From Treponema pedis (lineage in GTDB: Bacteria > Spirochaetota > Spirochaetia > Treponematales > Treponemataceae): a stretch of 64,000 bases of DNA. The stretch is from assembly GCF_017161325.1 (NCBI RefSeq), contig NZ_CP045670.1, positions 1,853,367-1,917,366 of the forward strand. Reading direction: 5' to 3'. The position numbers and the translations under genes were made by a program. Position 1 is the stretch's first letter. Each line of letters starts with the position of its first letter. The notes beneath the pieces are model-generated. The model had not been told where the DNA came from. It did not search any database and worked only from the letters and a program-made list of their open reading frames with translations. This document shows positions 43,794 to 52,596 of the stretch, in pieces.

Positions 43794-44864
43794 TTAATCC
43801 TGTCTTATATCTACCAAATCGGTTCGGTTTATCATAGTGTCGGTAAATCTTCCCATATTCTTGTTTATAAAGATTGCCGCTTCCAAGATATTAAAAAAGA
43901 GAGGACAGCCGCTGCCTTCTCCCAAGCGCATTTTCATATTTAAACATGGAGAAAGGCCGAGTTTTTCGGCACATATTTTTGCACCCTGTTCTTGAGAGCT
44001 GTGTGAAGGAAATAAATAGTCTTTTATTTTATGGTTTAAACTGCAAGCGCATAAAGCCGCAAGACTTGAAATATAACCGTCCATAACGGCAGGAATACCT
44101 AAAGAGGCTAAGCCGATATAACAGCCGCACATTGCCGCAATATCAAAGCCTCCCACCTTTGAGATACAGTCTATTACATCTCCTTGAGAAGGTTGATTAA
44201 CCTGTAAGGCTTTTTTTACGGTTTTTAATTTAAGCTCATACATAGCTTCCGTAGTGGACGCTCCGCGACCTACGGTTTTTTCAGGCGGTATACCGTAAAG
44301 AGCCGAAAGGACTGCTGCCGTTGTCGTTGTGTTGCAAATTCCCAATTCGCCTATACCTGCAATATCGTAACCTTCTTTTGCAATTCTTTCGGCGGCCCTA
44401 ATACCTGTTTCTATGGTATGTATACATTCTTCCGCAGTCATTGCAGGTCCTGCCGCAATATTGCCGGTTCCTTCCCTCAGTTTTTCCGTTATTATATCCG
44501 TCCTTTTACTTGTTTTAATCATTCCCACATCGTATACTAAAATATCGCTTTTGGCCCATTTTGAAACGGCTCCCAGTCCCGTTTGTCCGGTATGCATAAT
44601 TTCCGAAAGAAAAAATGTCGTAATTTGAGGTTGAGAGGTTATTTTCTCAGCATAAACTCCGTTATCGGCACAAAATACTATCGTAACTTTTTTGTCAATG
44701 TGCAAATCCAAGGTTTTTTGAATTTTTGCAAGCCTTACGGTTATTTCTTCAAGTTCGCCTAAAGAGCCCGGAGGATGTGCAAGACTGTCCCAAAACAGCT
44801 TCGCTTTTTTTTCATAAGACCGTTCAACCGAGGTAATTGAAGCTAAAGTTTTTTGAAGCAACAT
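43794..44864 (-). CDS. cobT: Nicotinate-nucleotide-dimethylbenzimidazole phosphoribosyltransferase
   Basis: CobT activates the lower-ligand base of cobalamin by moving phosphoribose from nicotinate mononucleotide to dimethylbenzimidazole. About 356 residues. HPPGSLGELEEI, CADNGVYAE, GELGICNTTTTAA and GRGAS are diagnostic; the catalytic glutamate is near the end in MRLGEGSG. I start at ATG 44864 with GAGGACGG upstream; a longer TTG start at 44882 falls inside rseC. No other cob gene is present, suggesting salvage or remodelling of imported corrinoid. Confidence 0.93.
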   Translation of the reverse strand: MLLQKTLASITSVERSYEKKAKLFWDSLAHPPGSLGELEEITVRLAKIQKTLDLHIDKKVTIVFCADNGVYAEKITSQPQITTFFLSEIMHTGQTGLGAVSKWAKSDILVYDVGMIKTSKRTDIITEKLREGTGNIAAGPAMTAEECIHTIETGIRAAERIAKEGYDIAGIGELGICNTTTTAAVLSALYGIPPEKTVGRGASTTEAMYELKLKTVKKALQVNQPSQGDVIDCISKVGGFDIAAMCGCYIGLASLGIPAVMDGYISSLAALCACSLNHKIKDYLFPSHSSQEQGAKICAEKLGLSPCLNMKMRLGEGSGCPLFFNILEAAIFINKNMGRFTDTMINRTDLVDIRQD

Positions 44865-44865
44865 T

Positions 44866-45377
44866 TTATTTACCGTCCTCAATTTCCAAAAACATTTTAT
44901 CGCCTAAAACGGTTTTTATTGAAAAAGCGCTCAGAGCGCCTAAGAAAAGGCCTAAAAATACGCCCAAAATTAAAGAGCCTTCCGTTTAAAAACAGCACGT
45001 AAAATAATTGCACAGCATAAGGAAAAAATAAGCGGTATAAAAACAGAGCAAAATGCTTGAAGACCGGTCTTTTTTTTATCCGCTTTTACGGTTACGGTAT
45101 CGCCTAAGCGAAAATTCTTTCCCGTTTTGTTTAAAACCGTTATTCTATCACCTGAAACGGCAAAAAGACCGGTTCGTTTTTTTTCTTCGCCGCCGTTACA
45201 GGAAAAACTGCAACCCTTGCAGCCGCAGCCGCAAAGTCCCGAATTTTCTCCGTTTGCGGAATAGGGGGCTGAAATTGAACATAAATTTTCCGTTTCGGAA
45301 TTATCCAAAATTATTTCAAGTTTATTTTTACCGGCAAGCACCGAAATGACTTTTCCTTTTTTCAGCAAGCTGCACAC
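44866..45377 (-). CDS. RseC/MucC-like redox-related membrane protein, frame broken
   Basis: A cysteine-rich cytoplasmic part (CGCGCKGCSFSC near 48-60) followed by ITVLNKTGKNFRLGDTVTV and a first membrane helix, as in RseC/MucC proteins linked to the SoxR-reducing and Rnf systems. The frame stops at 44970; one extra A in the AAA run (44985-44987, minus strand) restores VFKTEGSLILGVFLG and a second helix, ending at 44866. About 170 residues, normal for the family. No rnf genes are here. Overlaps the YmdB-like gene by 16 bases and ends 2 bases before cobT. Confidence 0.78.
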
Positions 45378-46153
45378 TCCTCGAATATACGGTTAATTTT
45401 TGAAGCCCTGCCCGTTTTGTCAAGCTCCAAGTAAACGCCTTGGATAACAGGTCTTTCCCAAGTATCTTTTCCGAAATCGGGAAGACAGGTTTTATATTCT
45501 CTGATTCTGTCTTCGGCAGCATATCCGCCTACGGAATTAAGGCTGCCTGTTCTTCCCGTGTCTGTAATATAAGCGGTACCGTTTTGAAGAATTTTTTCAT
45601 CGGCGGTTTGAACCTTGCTTCCGGAACCGATTACGGCGGAAACTTTTCCGTCCAGCATAAACCCGAAAGCCTGTTTTTCGGCGGTTGCAAATGAAGAAAA
45701 ATCTATAAAAATAAACCCCGTTTCGTTTTTTAATTTTTCTATAAGTTTTTCCGTTTCAATGTACGGGTTTTCGCTCATTATTTTATGATGGCCTATTCTT
45801 CCTAAAACGGAAACTACAGCGAGTTTTTCTTTTTTTTCGTTGTAAAAAAATTTAAAACCGCGTCCGGGTGAAACGGAGGGCAGATTTGCAGGGCGCAAAA
45901 CATAAGAAATATTTTCGATGGAGTCCACCAAATCTTTTTTTTGAAAAGCGGAATCGCTTACCGTTATGCAGTCAATTCCGAGTTTTTTTAAATAACCCGC
46001 ATGCTGCTTGCCCAGACCGCTTGAACCCGTTGCCGAGTTTGCATTTGCAATAGTAAAATCGGGTTTAAATTTTTCCTTTAAGGTTTTCAGCATTGTTTTT
46101 ACTACCCAAACTCCGGCCTTTCCCGTAATTTCCGCAACATATAATATATTCAT
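45362..46153 (-). CDS. YmdB-like phosphoesterase homologue lacking metal ligands
   Basis: A 263-residue member of the YmdB/TIGR00282 calcineurin-like family by overall pattern (LRPANLPSVSPGRG, ENPYIETEKLI, AYITDTGRTG). In active YmdB the metal ligands sit in GDVVG, NGENA, GNHTWD, DFHAE and GTHTHVQTAD. Here these read AEITG, NANSA, VSDSAFQ, DFSSF and GSGSKVQTAD: the aspartate, asparagine and histidine ligands are nearly all lost, while the fold-keeping residues stay. It is probably not a phosphodiesterase; a binding or structural role is possible. It overlaps rseC by 16 bases. Confidence 0.78.
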   Translation of the reverse strand: MNILYVAEITGKAGVWVVKTMLKTLKEKFKPDFTIANANSATGSSGLGKQHAGYLKKLGIDCITVSDSAFQKKDLVDSIENISYVLRPANLPSVSPGRGFKFFYNEKKEKLAVVSVLGRIGHHKIMSENPYIETEKLIEKLKNETGFIFIDFSSFATAEKQAFGFMLDGKVSAVIGSGSKVQTADEKILQNGTAYITDTGRTGSLNSVGGYAAEDRIREYKTCLPDFGKDTWERPVIQGVYLELDKTGRASKINRIFEECAAC

Positions 46154-46154
46154 T

Positions 46155-46679
46155 TTATTCTTTATAATTGATATCCTTTAAAATTATATTGCACTTTTCG
46201 GCGAGGTCCTTTTTGCCCAATTCCATATAAGTATCGCGTAAATTAAAAACCGCATCTCCGAATTCGGGCTCCAAGGTAACCGCCGTTTCAAAAGCTTTTC
46301 TGGCGTCTATATAGTTTTCTTCATTAAACAATAAGGTTCCGTAATTATTCCAAATTCTTCCGTTGGAAGGTTCAAGTTTAATAGCGCTTTCAAAAGCTTT
46401 TTCGGCATATTCCATATCTCCCGCTTTATAAAATAAAAGACCGAGAGAATCCCATGCGTCCGCTTGATAAGGGTCGTACTTTAACGATTGAAGCAGGGCC
46501 TTTTTTGAATCGGTTTGCATATCCGCCGCATAGTATGTAAGACCTAAGTTAAGCCACAAAAGGCTGTTTTTAGGGTCAAGCGATAAACCCTTTTTCAGAC
46601 AGGCAATAGCCTCATTGTGAAAGCCTTGCATAGACATACTTACACCCGCATCATTAAAAAATTGAGGAGATTCTTTCAT
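46155..46679 (-). CDS. TPR protein
   Basis: A 174-residue protein made almost wholly of four tetratricopeptide repeats (ALKYDPYQADAW-type units with the W-LG-YA-AF-P pattern: NSLLWLNLGLTYYA, ADAWDSLGLLFYK, GRIWNNYGTLLFN). No signal peptide, so cytoplasmic. It lies 1 base after the polyprenyl synthase gene and 1 base before the YmdB-like gene, so these form one tightly packed minus-strand operon. Partners unknown. Confidence 0.85.
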   Translation of the reverse strand: MKESPQFFNDAGVSMSMQGFHNEAIACLKKGLSLDPKNSLLWLNLGLTYYAADMQTDSKKALLQSLKYDPYQADAWDSLGLLFYKAGDMEYAEKAFESAIKLEPSNGRIWNNYGTLLFNEENYIDARKAFETAVTLEPEFGDAVFNLRDTYMELGKKDLAEKCNIILKDINYKE

Positions 46680-46680
46680 T

Positions 46681-47718
46681 TTACACCCCGCAAATTGAGC
46701 TGAATAATTCGGCGGTTAAATCCGACGCCTTATTCTTGCCGTAATTTTTTTGAAGCTTAATTAATGAAGCCCACACAATATCCTCGGCATATTTTTCAGC
46801 TTGTTTTGCAGCTCCCGATTCTATTATAAGTGAAATACATTCTTCCACTGCAGGACTGTTAATACCTTCCTCCGCAGCTCGGGTAAACAAACCGCATATC
46901 TTTTCTTTTAAAGAAGGCTTTTTTTCTATGCAAAGTATTACCGGTAAACTCTTTTTTCCTTCGACAATATCGTCTCCGCGGTTTTTGCCCTTATTTCCCT
47001 TCGTTATGTTTTTTACATCGTCTAAAATCTGAAAGGCAAGACCCGTTTCAAGGGCATCAAGTCCGAAACTTGCAATTTCTTTTTCGGATTTACGAGCTGC
47101 GGCAAACCCGAGTTCGGCAGCGAATTTTGCTAAGGAACCTGTTTTTAAGCCTATCATTGTAAGATATTCTTCCCGTGAAGGAATATAGTCGGTTTTGGAA
47201 TGCCAAGCTATGTCCATTGCCTGTCCTAAATGGAGTCTGCGTAAATTAAGCGAGTAAAGTTTGTATAAAAGGTTTTTAAGTTCCGCATTTCCTTCATAAG
47301 AATCGATACAATTTGAAGCGTGAAAATAAAGCCAGCTTCCGGCATTCAATGCCGTATCCAAGCCGTATTTTATATGAATTGCGACACCGCCCCTGCGTTC
47401 CTCCGAGTTATCTTCAATATCATCATGAATTAAACTTGCCGTATGGCAAAACTCTACAAGCGGTGTAAGAGGGTAGATATCGGAAGTATTCCCTCCCGCA
47501 AGTTCGCAAGATAAAACCGCCAAAAGAGGACGCCATCTTTTTCCGCCCCGCTGCATAAGGTCTTTACATGGCGTTATAAGTTTAAAAATGTTTCCGCTCA
47601 TATTTTCGGGCAATTGTCCGAAAAAGGCGTTTTCAGCGTTTTTATCTATGTTTTCGGGTAAGCCGGAATAAAGAACTTTTTCTATTTCGGCAAGCCTTGC
47701 TTCCAATTCATCATTCAT
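46681..47718 (-). CDS. Trans-polyprenyl diphosphate synthase
   Basis: A 345-residue isoprenoid chain-lengthening enzyme of the FPP/GGPP/octaprenyl class. First Asp-rich motif DDIEDNSEERRGG with the usual RRG; GGKRWRP binds diphosphate. The second motif reads DDVKNITKG, with Asn where the family generally has the final Asp (DDxxD), which may shift activity. Product chain length cannot be read safely. Start at ATG 47718, 9 bases after a promoter -10 box, so the message is almost leaderless; the upstream GTG at 47736 would lie near the promoter. Confidence 0.88.
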   Translation of the reverse strand: MNDELEARLAEIEKVLYSGLPENIDKNAENAFFGQLPENMSGNIFKLITPCKDLMQRGGKRWRPLLAVLSCELAGGNTSDIYPLTPLVEFCHTASLIHDDIEDNSEERRGGVAIHIKYGLDTALNAGSWLYFHASNCIDSYEGNAELKNLLYKLYSLNLRRLHLGQAMDIAWHSKTDYIPSREEYLTMIGLKTGSLAKFAAELGFAAARKSEKEIASFGLDALETGLAFQILDDVKNITKGNKGKNRGDDIVEGKKSLPVILCIEKKPSLKEKICGLFTRAAEEGINSPAVEECISLIIESGAAKQAEKYAEDIVWASLIKLQKNYGKNKASDLTAELFSSICGV

Positions 47719-47726
47719 ACACTTTA

Positions 47727-47755
47727 AATATACCACAAAATACGATAAATTCCAA
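47727..47755 (-). promoter_or_regulatory. Promoter of the polyprenyl synthase operon
   Basis: TTGGAA (47755-47750), 17-base spacer, TATATT (47732-47727) on the minus strand. ATG 47718 follows after 8 bases, leaving a leader of about 2 bases. Confidence 0.6.
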
Positions 47756-47785
47756 GTATCTTTATTATTTTGCTTTATAATATTC

Positions 47786-48061
47786 TTTTGTCAAAGACTC
47801 TTGACATTTTTTTATATTAAATGTATTTTTATCTTAATATATTAACAAGGGGCTTATCTTAGTTTATAATTTTATCTATACCCATTAAAACAATTGATGG
47901 ACTTGTTGCAAATATAATATGTTATTTTTCTTTTATAAAAATAACATTTCTCAGAGATATTCAATTGTAAATAGGTAAGACTGTCGAAGTAGTAGATATT
48001 TATGAAAAAAAACGTTTTTTTTGTTAAAGACACTTGACAGCTGTTTTTATTTTGGTATACA
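47786..48061 (+). promoter_or_regulatory. Duplicated promoter region before the ABC transporter genes
   Basis: Two promoters share a 21-base element (47786-47806 and 48019-48039, 19 of 21 identical) that ends in TTGACA. The first continues with TATTTT at 47824 (17-base spacer), the second with TATACA at 48056 (16-base spacer). Between them lies a 10-bp hairpin TGTTATTTTT/AAAAATAACA (47920-47946). The remaining bases to 48193 hold no gene. Confidence 0.55.
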
Positions 48062-48193
48062 ACGTAAACATTCATTGAATTAGTAGGTGTAAATTGTTAA
48101 GAAGGGAAGTAGTATTAAACATGTAATCAAGAGTATACTTCATGCATTAATTGAAATGCCGTAGTAGATAAATATAATAGGAGGTTTGACGAA

Positions 48194-49742
48194 ATGAAAT
48201 TGCTTCCATTGATACAATTTCAAGCGTGTATAAAATATAATTTCAAATTCTTTTTGCGTCAAAAAACAACAAATAAAAAAACATCGCTTCTTTTTAGGGT
48301 TGCGTTGCTTATTTTATTAAATATAGCGGCGTGGATTATAATGTGTTTTTCATTAAAACATGATTGTACTCATTTTTCATTTTTTCAAAAAGTAATTTTC
48401 TTGCATTTTTTATCGCTTATTTGGTTTATTACATCAACTTTCCCTATAAACATTTTTATTGTAGATAATCAACAACATAAACGTTTTTTTATAATTAGAC
48501 CCATACATAATATAACAAGAAGTCTTTCATATTTTTGTTTAAGTTTTTTAATTTACAGTATACCGTTATCTATTTTTTCATTTACCGTTGCAATTTTTTT
48601 TGCAATACAAAATAATTTTTTAATTGGAATTATTACTTTTTTCTCGTTAATTATAACCGGTATAAATTCCGTTATAATCTCAGGTTTATTATTTCTGTTT
48701 TTTAAATTTTTACTTCCTCAAAATATATTTTTTACAATAGTTATTATAAGCGAATCCATCGGGCTTTTTGCTATAAGGTTTTTAAGAACATTCGGAATAA
48801 AAACACCGTATATATTTAATGAAAAATTTCTTTTTGTACAGGGAGTAAATCATATATGGGGATTTTATAAAAACGACAATGCAAATTTTCAGTCGGAAAA
48901 ATTAGCATGGATTTCGGGCATTATTATATTGGGTCTTTTATATTCTTTTATTTTAAATGCTTATTTAATTAAAAAGCCTGTTCAAAATATGCTAAAAAAT
49001 TCATACGGTAAAAAATTTTTATCATTAAAAATAAATAAAATTTCCGAATCATCATTAATTAGGACATTATATAAAAAAATAACAAAATATGATACTTTGT
49101 ATAAAAAATATTTTTATTACCAAGTATCGAAAATATTTTCTCTACCTATTTTAATTCTATTCATCTCTTTACGAAAAGGTACACATGGAGCACTTAATAT
49201 CGAAGACCACTTATTAATGTTGCTTTTCTTCACATTAAGTTTATCCGATTTGATTGTTCCCGGCTACTTCTCGATAAATCCAAAGGCTATGTGGCATTTA
49301 AAGATATTCTGCTCTAATAATAATTATGTTAAATTAAAAAAAATATATTACGGCTTTATGCTAAAAAGGCTGTTATTAACTTTGTGCTGCTTTTTATGTA
49401 TTATATGTTTGCTGTCATCTAACTATTCCTATATATATATATATGAGCTTTGTAATTATAACATATTTTTTTATTACATATTTCACAATGGTAAAACTTT
49501 ATTCAAATATGCTGCCTTTTTCTTACGGTGAAAATGATAGCGACGTTTACGGCAGTTTAATATCATTAAGCTCTTGGATTTTTATTCCGCTCATTTATAT
49601 AGGTTTTAAAAAAACTTTTCAAAATTATTTAGGTATGATAATTTTTTCAATTGCGTTAATTTTATTTGCGGTGTTTCAATACCGCAGAGCTTATTGCAAA
49701 TTAAAAAATACAAATAGTAAAGGAGATACTGACAATAAATGA
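48194..49742 (+). CDS. ABC transporter permease, frame broken in an AT repeat
   Basis: A polytopic membrane protein of about 515 residues (ten or more hydrophobic segments) encoded just before an ABC ATPase gene. From ATG 48194 (AGGAGG upstream) the frame is lost within seven AT units (49431-49444); a one-base correction continues MSFVIITYFFITY to a stop at 49742, which overlaps the ATPase start by 4 bases. No permease family signature is clear. With the ATPase it forms a two-gene exporter; substrate unknown. Very low GC suggests acquired DNA. Confidence 0.75.
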
Positions 49743-50518
49743 ATACGATTGAAGTAAATGATTTTAGCGTAAATTACGGAGAATTTAAAGCTGTAGACAA
49801 CATTTCGTTTTCCGCAGAAGAGGGAAAAATAATCGGGTTTGTCGGACCGAACGGCTCCGGAAAATCAAGTACTATTACCAATATTATCGGTTTGCAAAAC
49901 AATTATAAGGGTACAATTAAAATTTACGGCTCCGATATTAAAAACGGAAACGAATATAAAAAAAGAATCGGCTATGTTCCCGAAGCGGGTGAATTATACG
50001 AAGTACTTACCGGAAGCGAGTATATAGACTTTGTCGGTAAACTTTACGGTGTAAACGGTGAAGTTATAAAAAAGAGAGCATTACAGTTGGCGGAAAGTTT
50101 TAATATTGCAGAAAAATTAAATATAAGAATTTCGCAATACTCAAAAGGTATGCGGCAAAAGGTTCTGATAATTTCAGCTCTTATTCATAACCCCGATATT
50201 CTTTTACTTGATGAGCCTTTAGACGGATTAGATGCACAAAGTATTGCCGTATTTAAAAACTTACTGGTCGAGTTGGCAAAAAAAGGGAAGACAATTTTTT
50301 ATTCTTCACATATAATGGAAATAGTAGAAGAGATGTCCGAGGACATAATTGTCATAAATAAGGGCAAGATTATAGCAAAAGGAATGTTGGAACAAATTAA
50401 AAGCGAACTGAATAAAGAAGGTGTAAATCTTGCACAATTATTTCAAGAACTTACAGGAACGCTTAACCCGAAAGAAGAAGCTGAAAAGATATTAAAAATA
50501 ATGTCGGAGGAAATTTAG
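49739..50518 (+). CDS. ABC transporter ATPase
   Basis: A 259-residue nucleotide-binding protein of the ABC-2/antibiotic-export type. Walker A GPNGSGKSS (near 38), signature YSKGMRQK, Walker B LLLDEPLDGLD and the H-loop SSHIME are all intact. A YVPEAGELYE Q-loop region replaces the usual PQ. Starts at ATG 49739 inside the end of the permease gene. The pair probably exports a lipid, peptide or drug; the substrate cannot be inferred. Confidence 0.93.
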   Translation: MNTIEVNDFSVNYGEFKAVDNISFSAEEGKIIGFVGPNGSGKSSTITNIIGLQNNYKGTIKIYGSDIKNGNEYKKRIGYVPEAGELYEVLTGSEYIDFVGKLYGVNGEVIKKRALQLAESFNIAEKLNIRISQYSKGMRQKVLIISALIHNPDILLLDEPLDGLDAQSIAVFKNLLVELAKKGKTIFYSSHIMEIVEEMSEDIIVINKGKIIAKGMLEQIKSELNKEGVNLAQLFQELTGTLNPKEEAEKILKIMSEEI

Positions 50519-50549
50519 GCTTTTTTATGTTATAAAAACTCAAGCCCTC

Positions 50550-50577
50550 TTGACAAGAAAATTTATTGGGTCATAAT
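50550..50577 (+). promoter_or_regulatory. Promoter of the DUF2871 pair
   Basis: TTGACA (50550-50555), 16-base spacer, CATAAT (50572-50577), 33 bases before ATG 50611. Confidence 0.6.
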
Positions 50578-50610
50578 AAGGCTTAGCATCGAAAAACAAG
50601 GAGATATTCA

Positions 50611-51279
50611 ATGCAAGCTGTTTTTGAAACGGGTTTTGATATTATTTACTTATCCGCAGTTATTTTTCTCGGTATAAAAATGATAATGGAAAGTAAGGGG
50701 AAAAGGCAATATCTGTTATACGGTATTATGGCTTTAATTTTAGGTTTCGGAGATTCATTTCATTTAGTACCCCGGGCGGTTGCCTTATGCACAACGGGCT
50801 TAGAGAATTATACCGCAGCACCCGGAATCGGTAAACTAATTACTTCCGTTACGATGACGCTCTTTTATGTGCTGCTTTATTATGTGTGGCGGGAACGCTA
50901 TCGAATTACCGGAAGAAAAAAGCTTACACAGGCGGTATGGGCTCTTGCACTTTCCCGTATTATCCTTTGTCGTATGCCGCAAAATAAATGGTTAAGTGCA
51001 ACGCCTCCATTATCCTGGGGAATTTATCGAAACATTCCGTTTGCACTTTTAGGACTTTTAATTATAGTGATTTTTTATCAAAGTGCAAAAGAAAAAAACG
51101 ATTACAGTTTCCGTTTCTTATGGCTTACTATTGTTTTGAGTTTCGGTTTTTATATTCCGGTAGTTTTATTTGCAGATACCGTACCGATTATCGGAGTTCT
51201 TATGGTTCCGAAAACTTGCGCATATATTTGGACCGTACTTATAGGATATAATTCTATGAAAGGAGATATTAAAAGATGA
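50611..51279 (+). CDS. Seven-helix membrane protein of unknown function
   Basis: A 222-residue membrane protein with about seven hydrophobic segments and short loops. FGDSFHLVPR near residue 50 and ending YNSMKGDIKR. I do not recognise the family with certainty; similar proteins accompany DUF2871 genes in Firmicutes as far as I recall. ATG 50611 has AAGGAG. The stop overlaps the next start by 4 bases (ATGA), so the two are coupled. Confidence 0.65.
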   Translation: MQAVFETGFDIIYLSAVIFLGIKMIMESKGKRQYLLYGIMALILGFGDSFHLVPRAVALCTTGLENYTAAPGIGKLITSVTMTLFYVLLYYVWRERYRITGRKKLTQAVWALALSRIILCRMPQNKWLSATPPLSWGIYRNIPFALLGLLIIVIFYQSAKEKNDYSFRFLWLTIVLSFGFYIPVVLFADTVPIIGVLMVPKTCAYIWTVLIGYNSMKGDIKR

Positions 51280-51713
51280 AAAAATATATAAATTATTCTT
51301 TTATTTATGCGATTGCTGCAATGGCAAGCGGTGTGTTTTATCGTGAATTCACTAAACTGAACGGGTTTTCCGGTGTAACGACGCTCGGTAAAGTACACAC
51401 TCATTTATTTTTACTTGGAATGATTGTATTTATGATTGTTGCACTGTTTGCAAAAAACAGTACTCTTGATACTCAAAAATCATTCCGTTTTTTTCTATAT
51501 ACGTACAATATCGGAGTTCCTCTGACTTCAGTTATGATGATTGTTCGCGGAGTATTGCAGGTGTTGGACATTCCGCTTTCATCCGGAATAGATGCGGCTG
51601 TTTCCGGTATTGCAGGGATAGGACACATCTTAACAGGTACGGGAATAATTCTTTTGTTGACGGCACTTAAAAACAGTAAAGATTTAACCGGTTCCGATAA
51701 GAATTCGTTATAA
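51276..51713 (+). CDS. DUF2871 family membrane protein
   Basis: A 145-residue protein with four membrane helices. FYREFTKLNGF near residue 20, the LGKVHTHLFLLGM helix with two histidines, and GIAGIGHILTGTG match the DUF2871 pattern. The conserved histidines suggest heme or metal binding but no role is known. Coupled to the preceding membrane-protein gene. These two, more common in Firmicutes, may have been transferred. Confidence 0.78.
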   Translation: MKKYINYSFIYAIAAMASGVFYREFTKLNGFSGVTTLGKVHTHLFLLGMIVFMIVALFAKNSTLDTQKSFRFFLYTYNIGVPLTSVMMIVRGVLQVLDIPLSSGIDAAVSGIAGIGHILTGTGIILLLTALKNSKDLTGSDKNSL

Positions 51714-51814
51714 TTTTAAATTAAAATCAGAATTTTATTTTTTATATAAAAACAGTTTTATGTTTTTTCGGAACTTCTAACACAAAACCGTTTTTATATC
51801 TTATTACTTTTCTG

Positions 51815-52162
51815 CTATTTTACTTCAAGGTAGTCTATTGCAACACCGGAAATAATTACATAATCCATTGTTGCACTGCCGAATAAACCTTTTTTGTATT
51901 TTGCGTCCATAACTATATTAACAACATCATCGGCTTTCGGATATTTTTCTTTTGCAATTTCAAGCAATTTTGTATATCCGGCTCCGGTACCTGACAGCTT
52001 TCCGGCATAATCTACTCTGCCTAATACTACATATTTACTTCCATCGGCAGGAAATTGTGCCGTTGTTTCTACAGGCCGCATAGTTGAACAACCCGATACC
52101 AGTATAACACTTATCAGTAAAATAAGCATTCCAATCATTGAAACCGATTTTTTTTGTTTCAT
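51815..52162 (-). CDS. Small lipoprotein under a G-tract promoter
   Basis: A 115-residue lipoprotein: signal MKQKKSVSMIGM followed by a hydrophobic core and lipobox LVSGCS at about 25. The mature part (YVVLGRVDYAGKL, ADDVVNIVMDAKYKKGLFG, YVIISGVAIDYL) is a small alpha/beta domain seen in other spirochaetal lipoproteins; no function recognised. AAGGAG precedes ATG 52162. Its likely promoter at 52298-52330 has a run of 16 Gs in the spacer, suggesting on/off switching. Confidence 0.78.
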   Translation of the reverse strand: MKQKKSVSMIGMLILLISVILVSGCSTMRPVETTAQFPADGSKYVVLGRVDYAGKLSGTGAGYTKLLEIAKEKYPKADDVVNIVMDAKYKKGLFGSATMDYVIISGVAIDYLEVK

Positions 52163-52297
52163 TGTGTCTAACTCCTTCTTGCAAATTTTTATATTATTTG
52201 CAAATTAAAATTTACTTTCGGAATCGAAATTTAGTTTGAGCGGTTCCGCTCCTGCAAAGGTTAAGCAGGTCATTCAATATATTTTCGATTCTCTTCT

Positions 52298-52330
52298 ATT
52301 TTACCCCCCCCCCCCCCCCAATTTTGTCAA
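52298..52330 (-). promoter_or_regulatory. Promoter with a G16 tract in its spacer
   Basis: On the minus strand TTGACA (52330-52325) and TAAAAT (52303-52298) are separated by AAATT plus sixteen Gs (52319-52304), 21 bases in all. Twelve Gs would give the ideal 17. Slippage would thus switch the lipoprotein gene on or off. Confidence 0.62.
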
Positions 52331-52335
52331 CCCCC

Positions 52336-52364
52336 TTGACACTATTTTTTAGAAAATTTATAAA
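52336..52364 (+). promoter_or_regulatory. Divergent promoter for the ABC remnants
   Basis: TTGACA (52336-52341), 17-base spacer, TATAAA (52359-52364), back to back with the G-tract promoter. Confidence 0.62.
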
Positions 52365-52424
52365 GAAATTCGATTTTAAAAACCTGAAATTATATTTCGA
52401 TTTAATAAATAAGGAGCGGTAAGT

Positions 52425-52580
52425 ATGAAAAGAGGCTTTTTGTATTTTTTATTTAAGCCTTTCCGTATAAGTTTAAAATATTTTTTTCTAAAGATTTCGT
52501 CATTAGTATTTGAAGGTTTTTATCCGTTGCTGGAAGTTTTTGCATTTACTTTTTTAATTGATGAATGTATGTCTTTTTAA
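52425..52580 (+). pseudogene. N-terminal stub of an ABC exporter
   Basis: A 51-residue frame from ATG 52425 with AAGGAG. FYPLLEVFAFTFLIDECM looks like the first membrane helix of an ABC exporter (the part that normally leads into the substrate cavity). The rest of the gene is absent, so it is a deletion remnant. It is headed by an intact promoter. Confidence 0.5.
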
Positions 52581-52596
52581 CTTAGGAGAAAGACAA

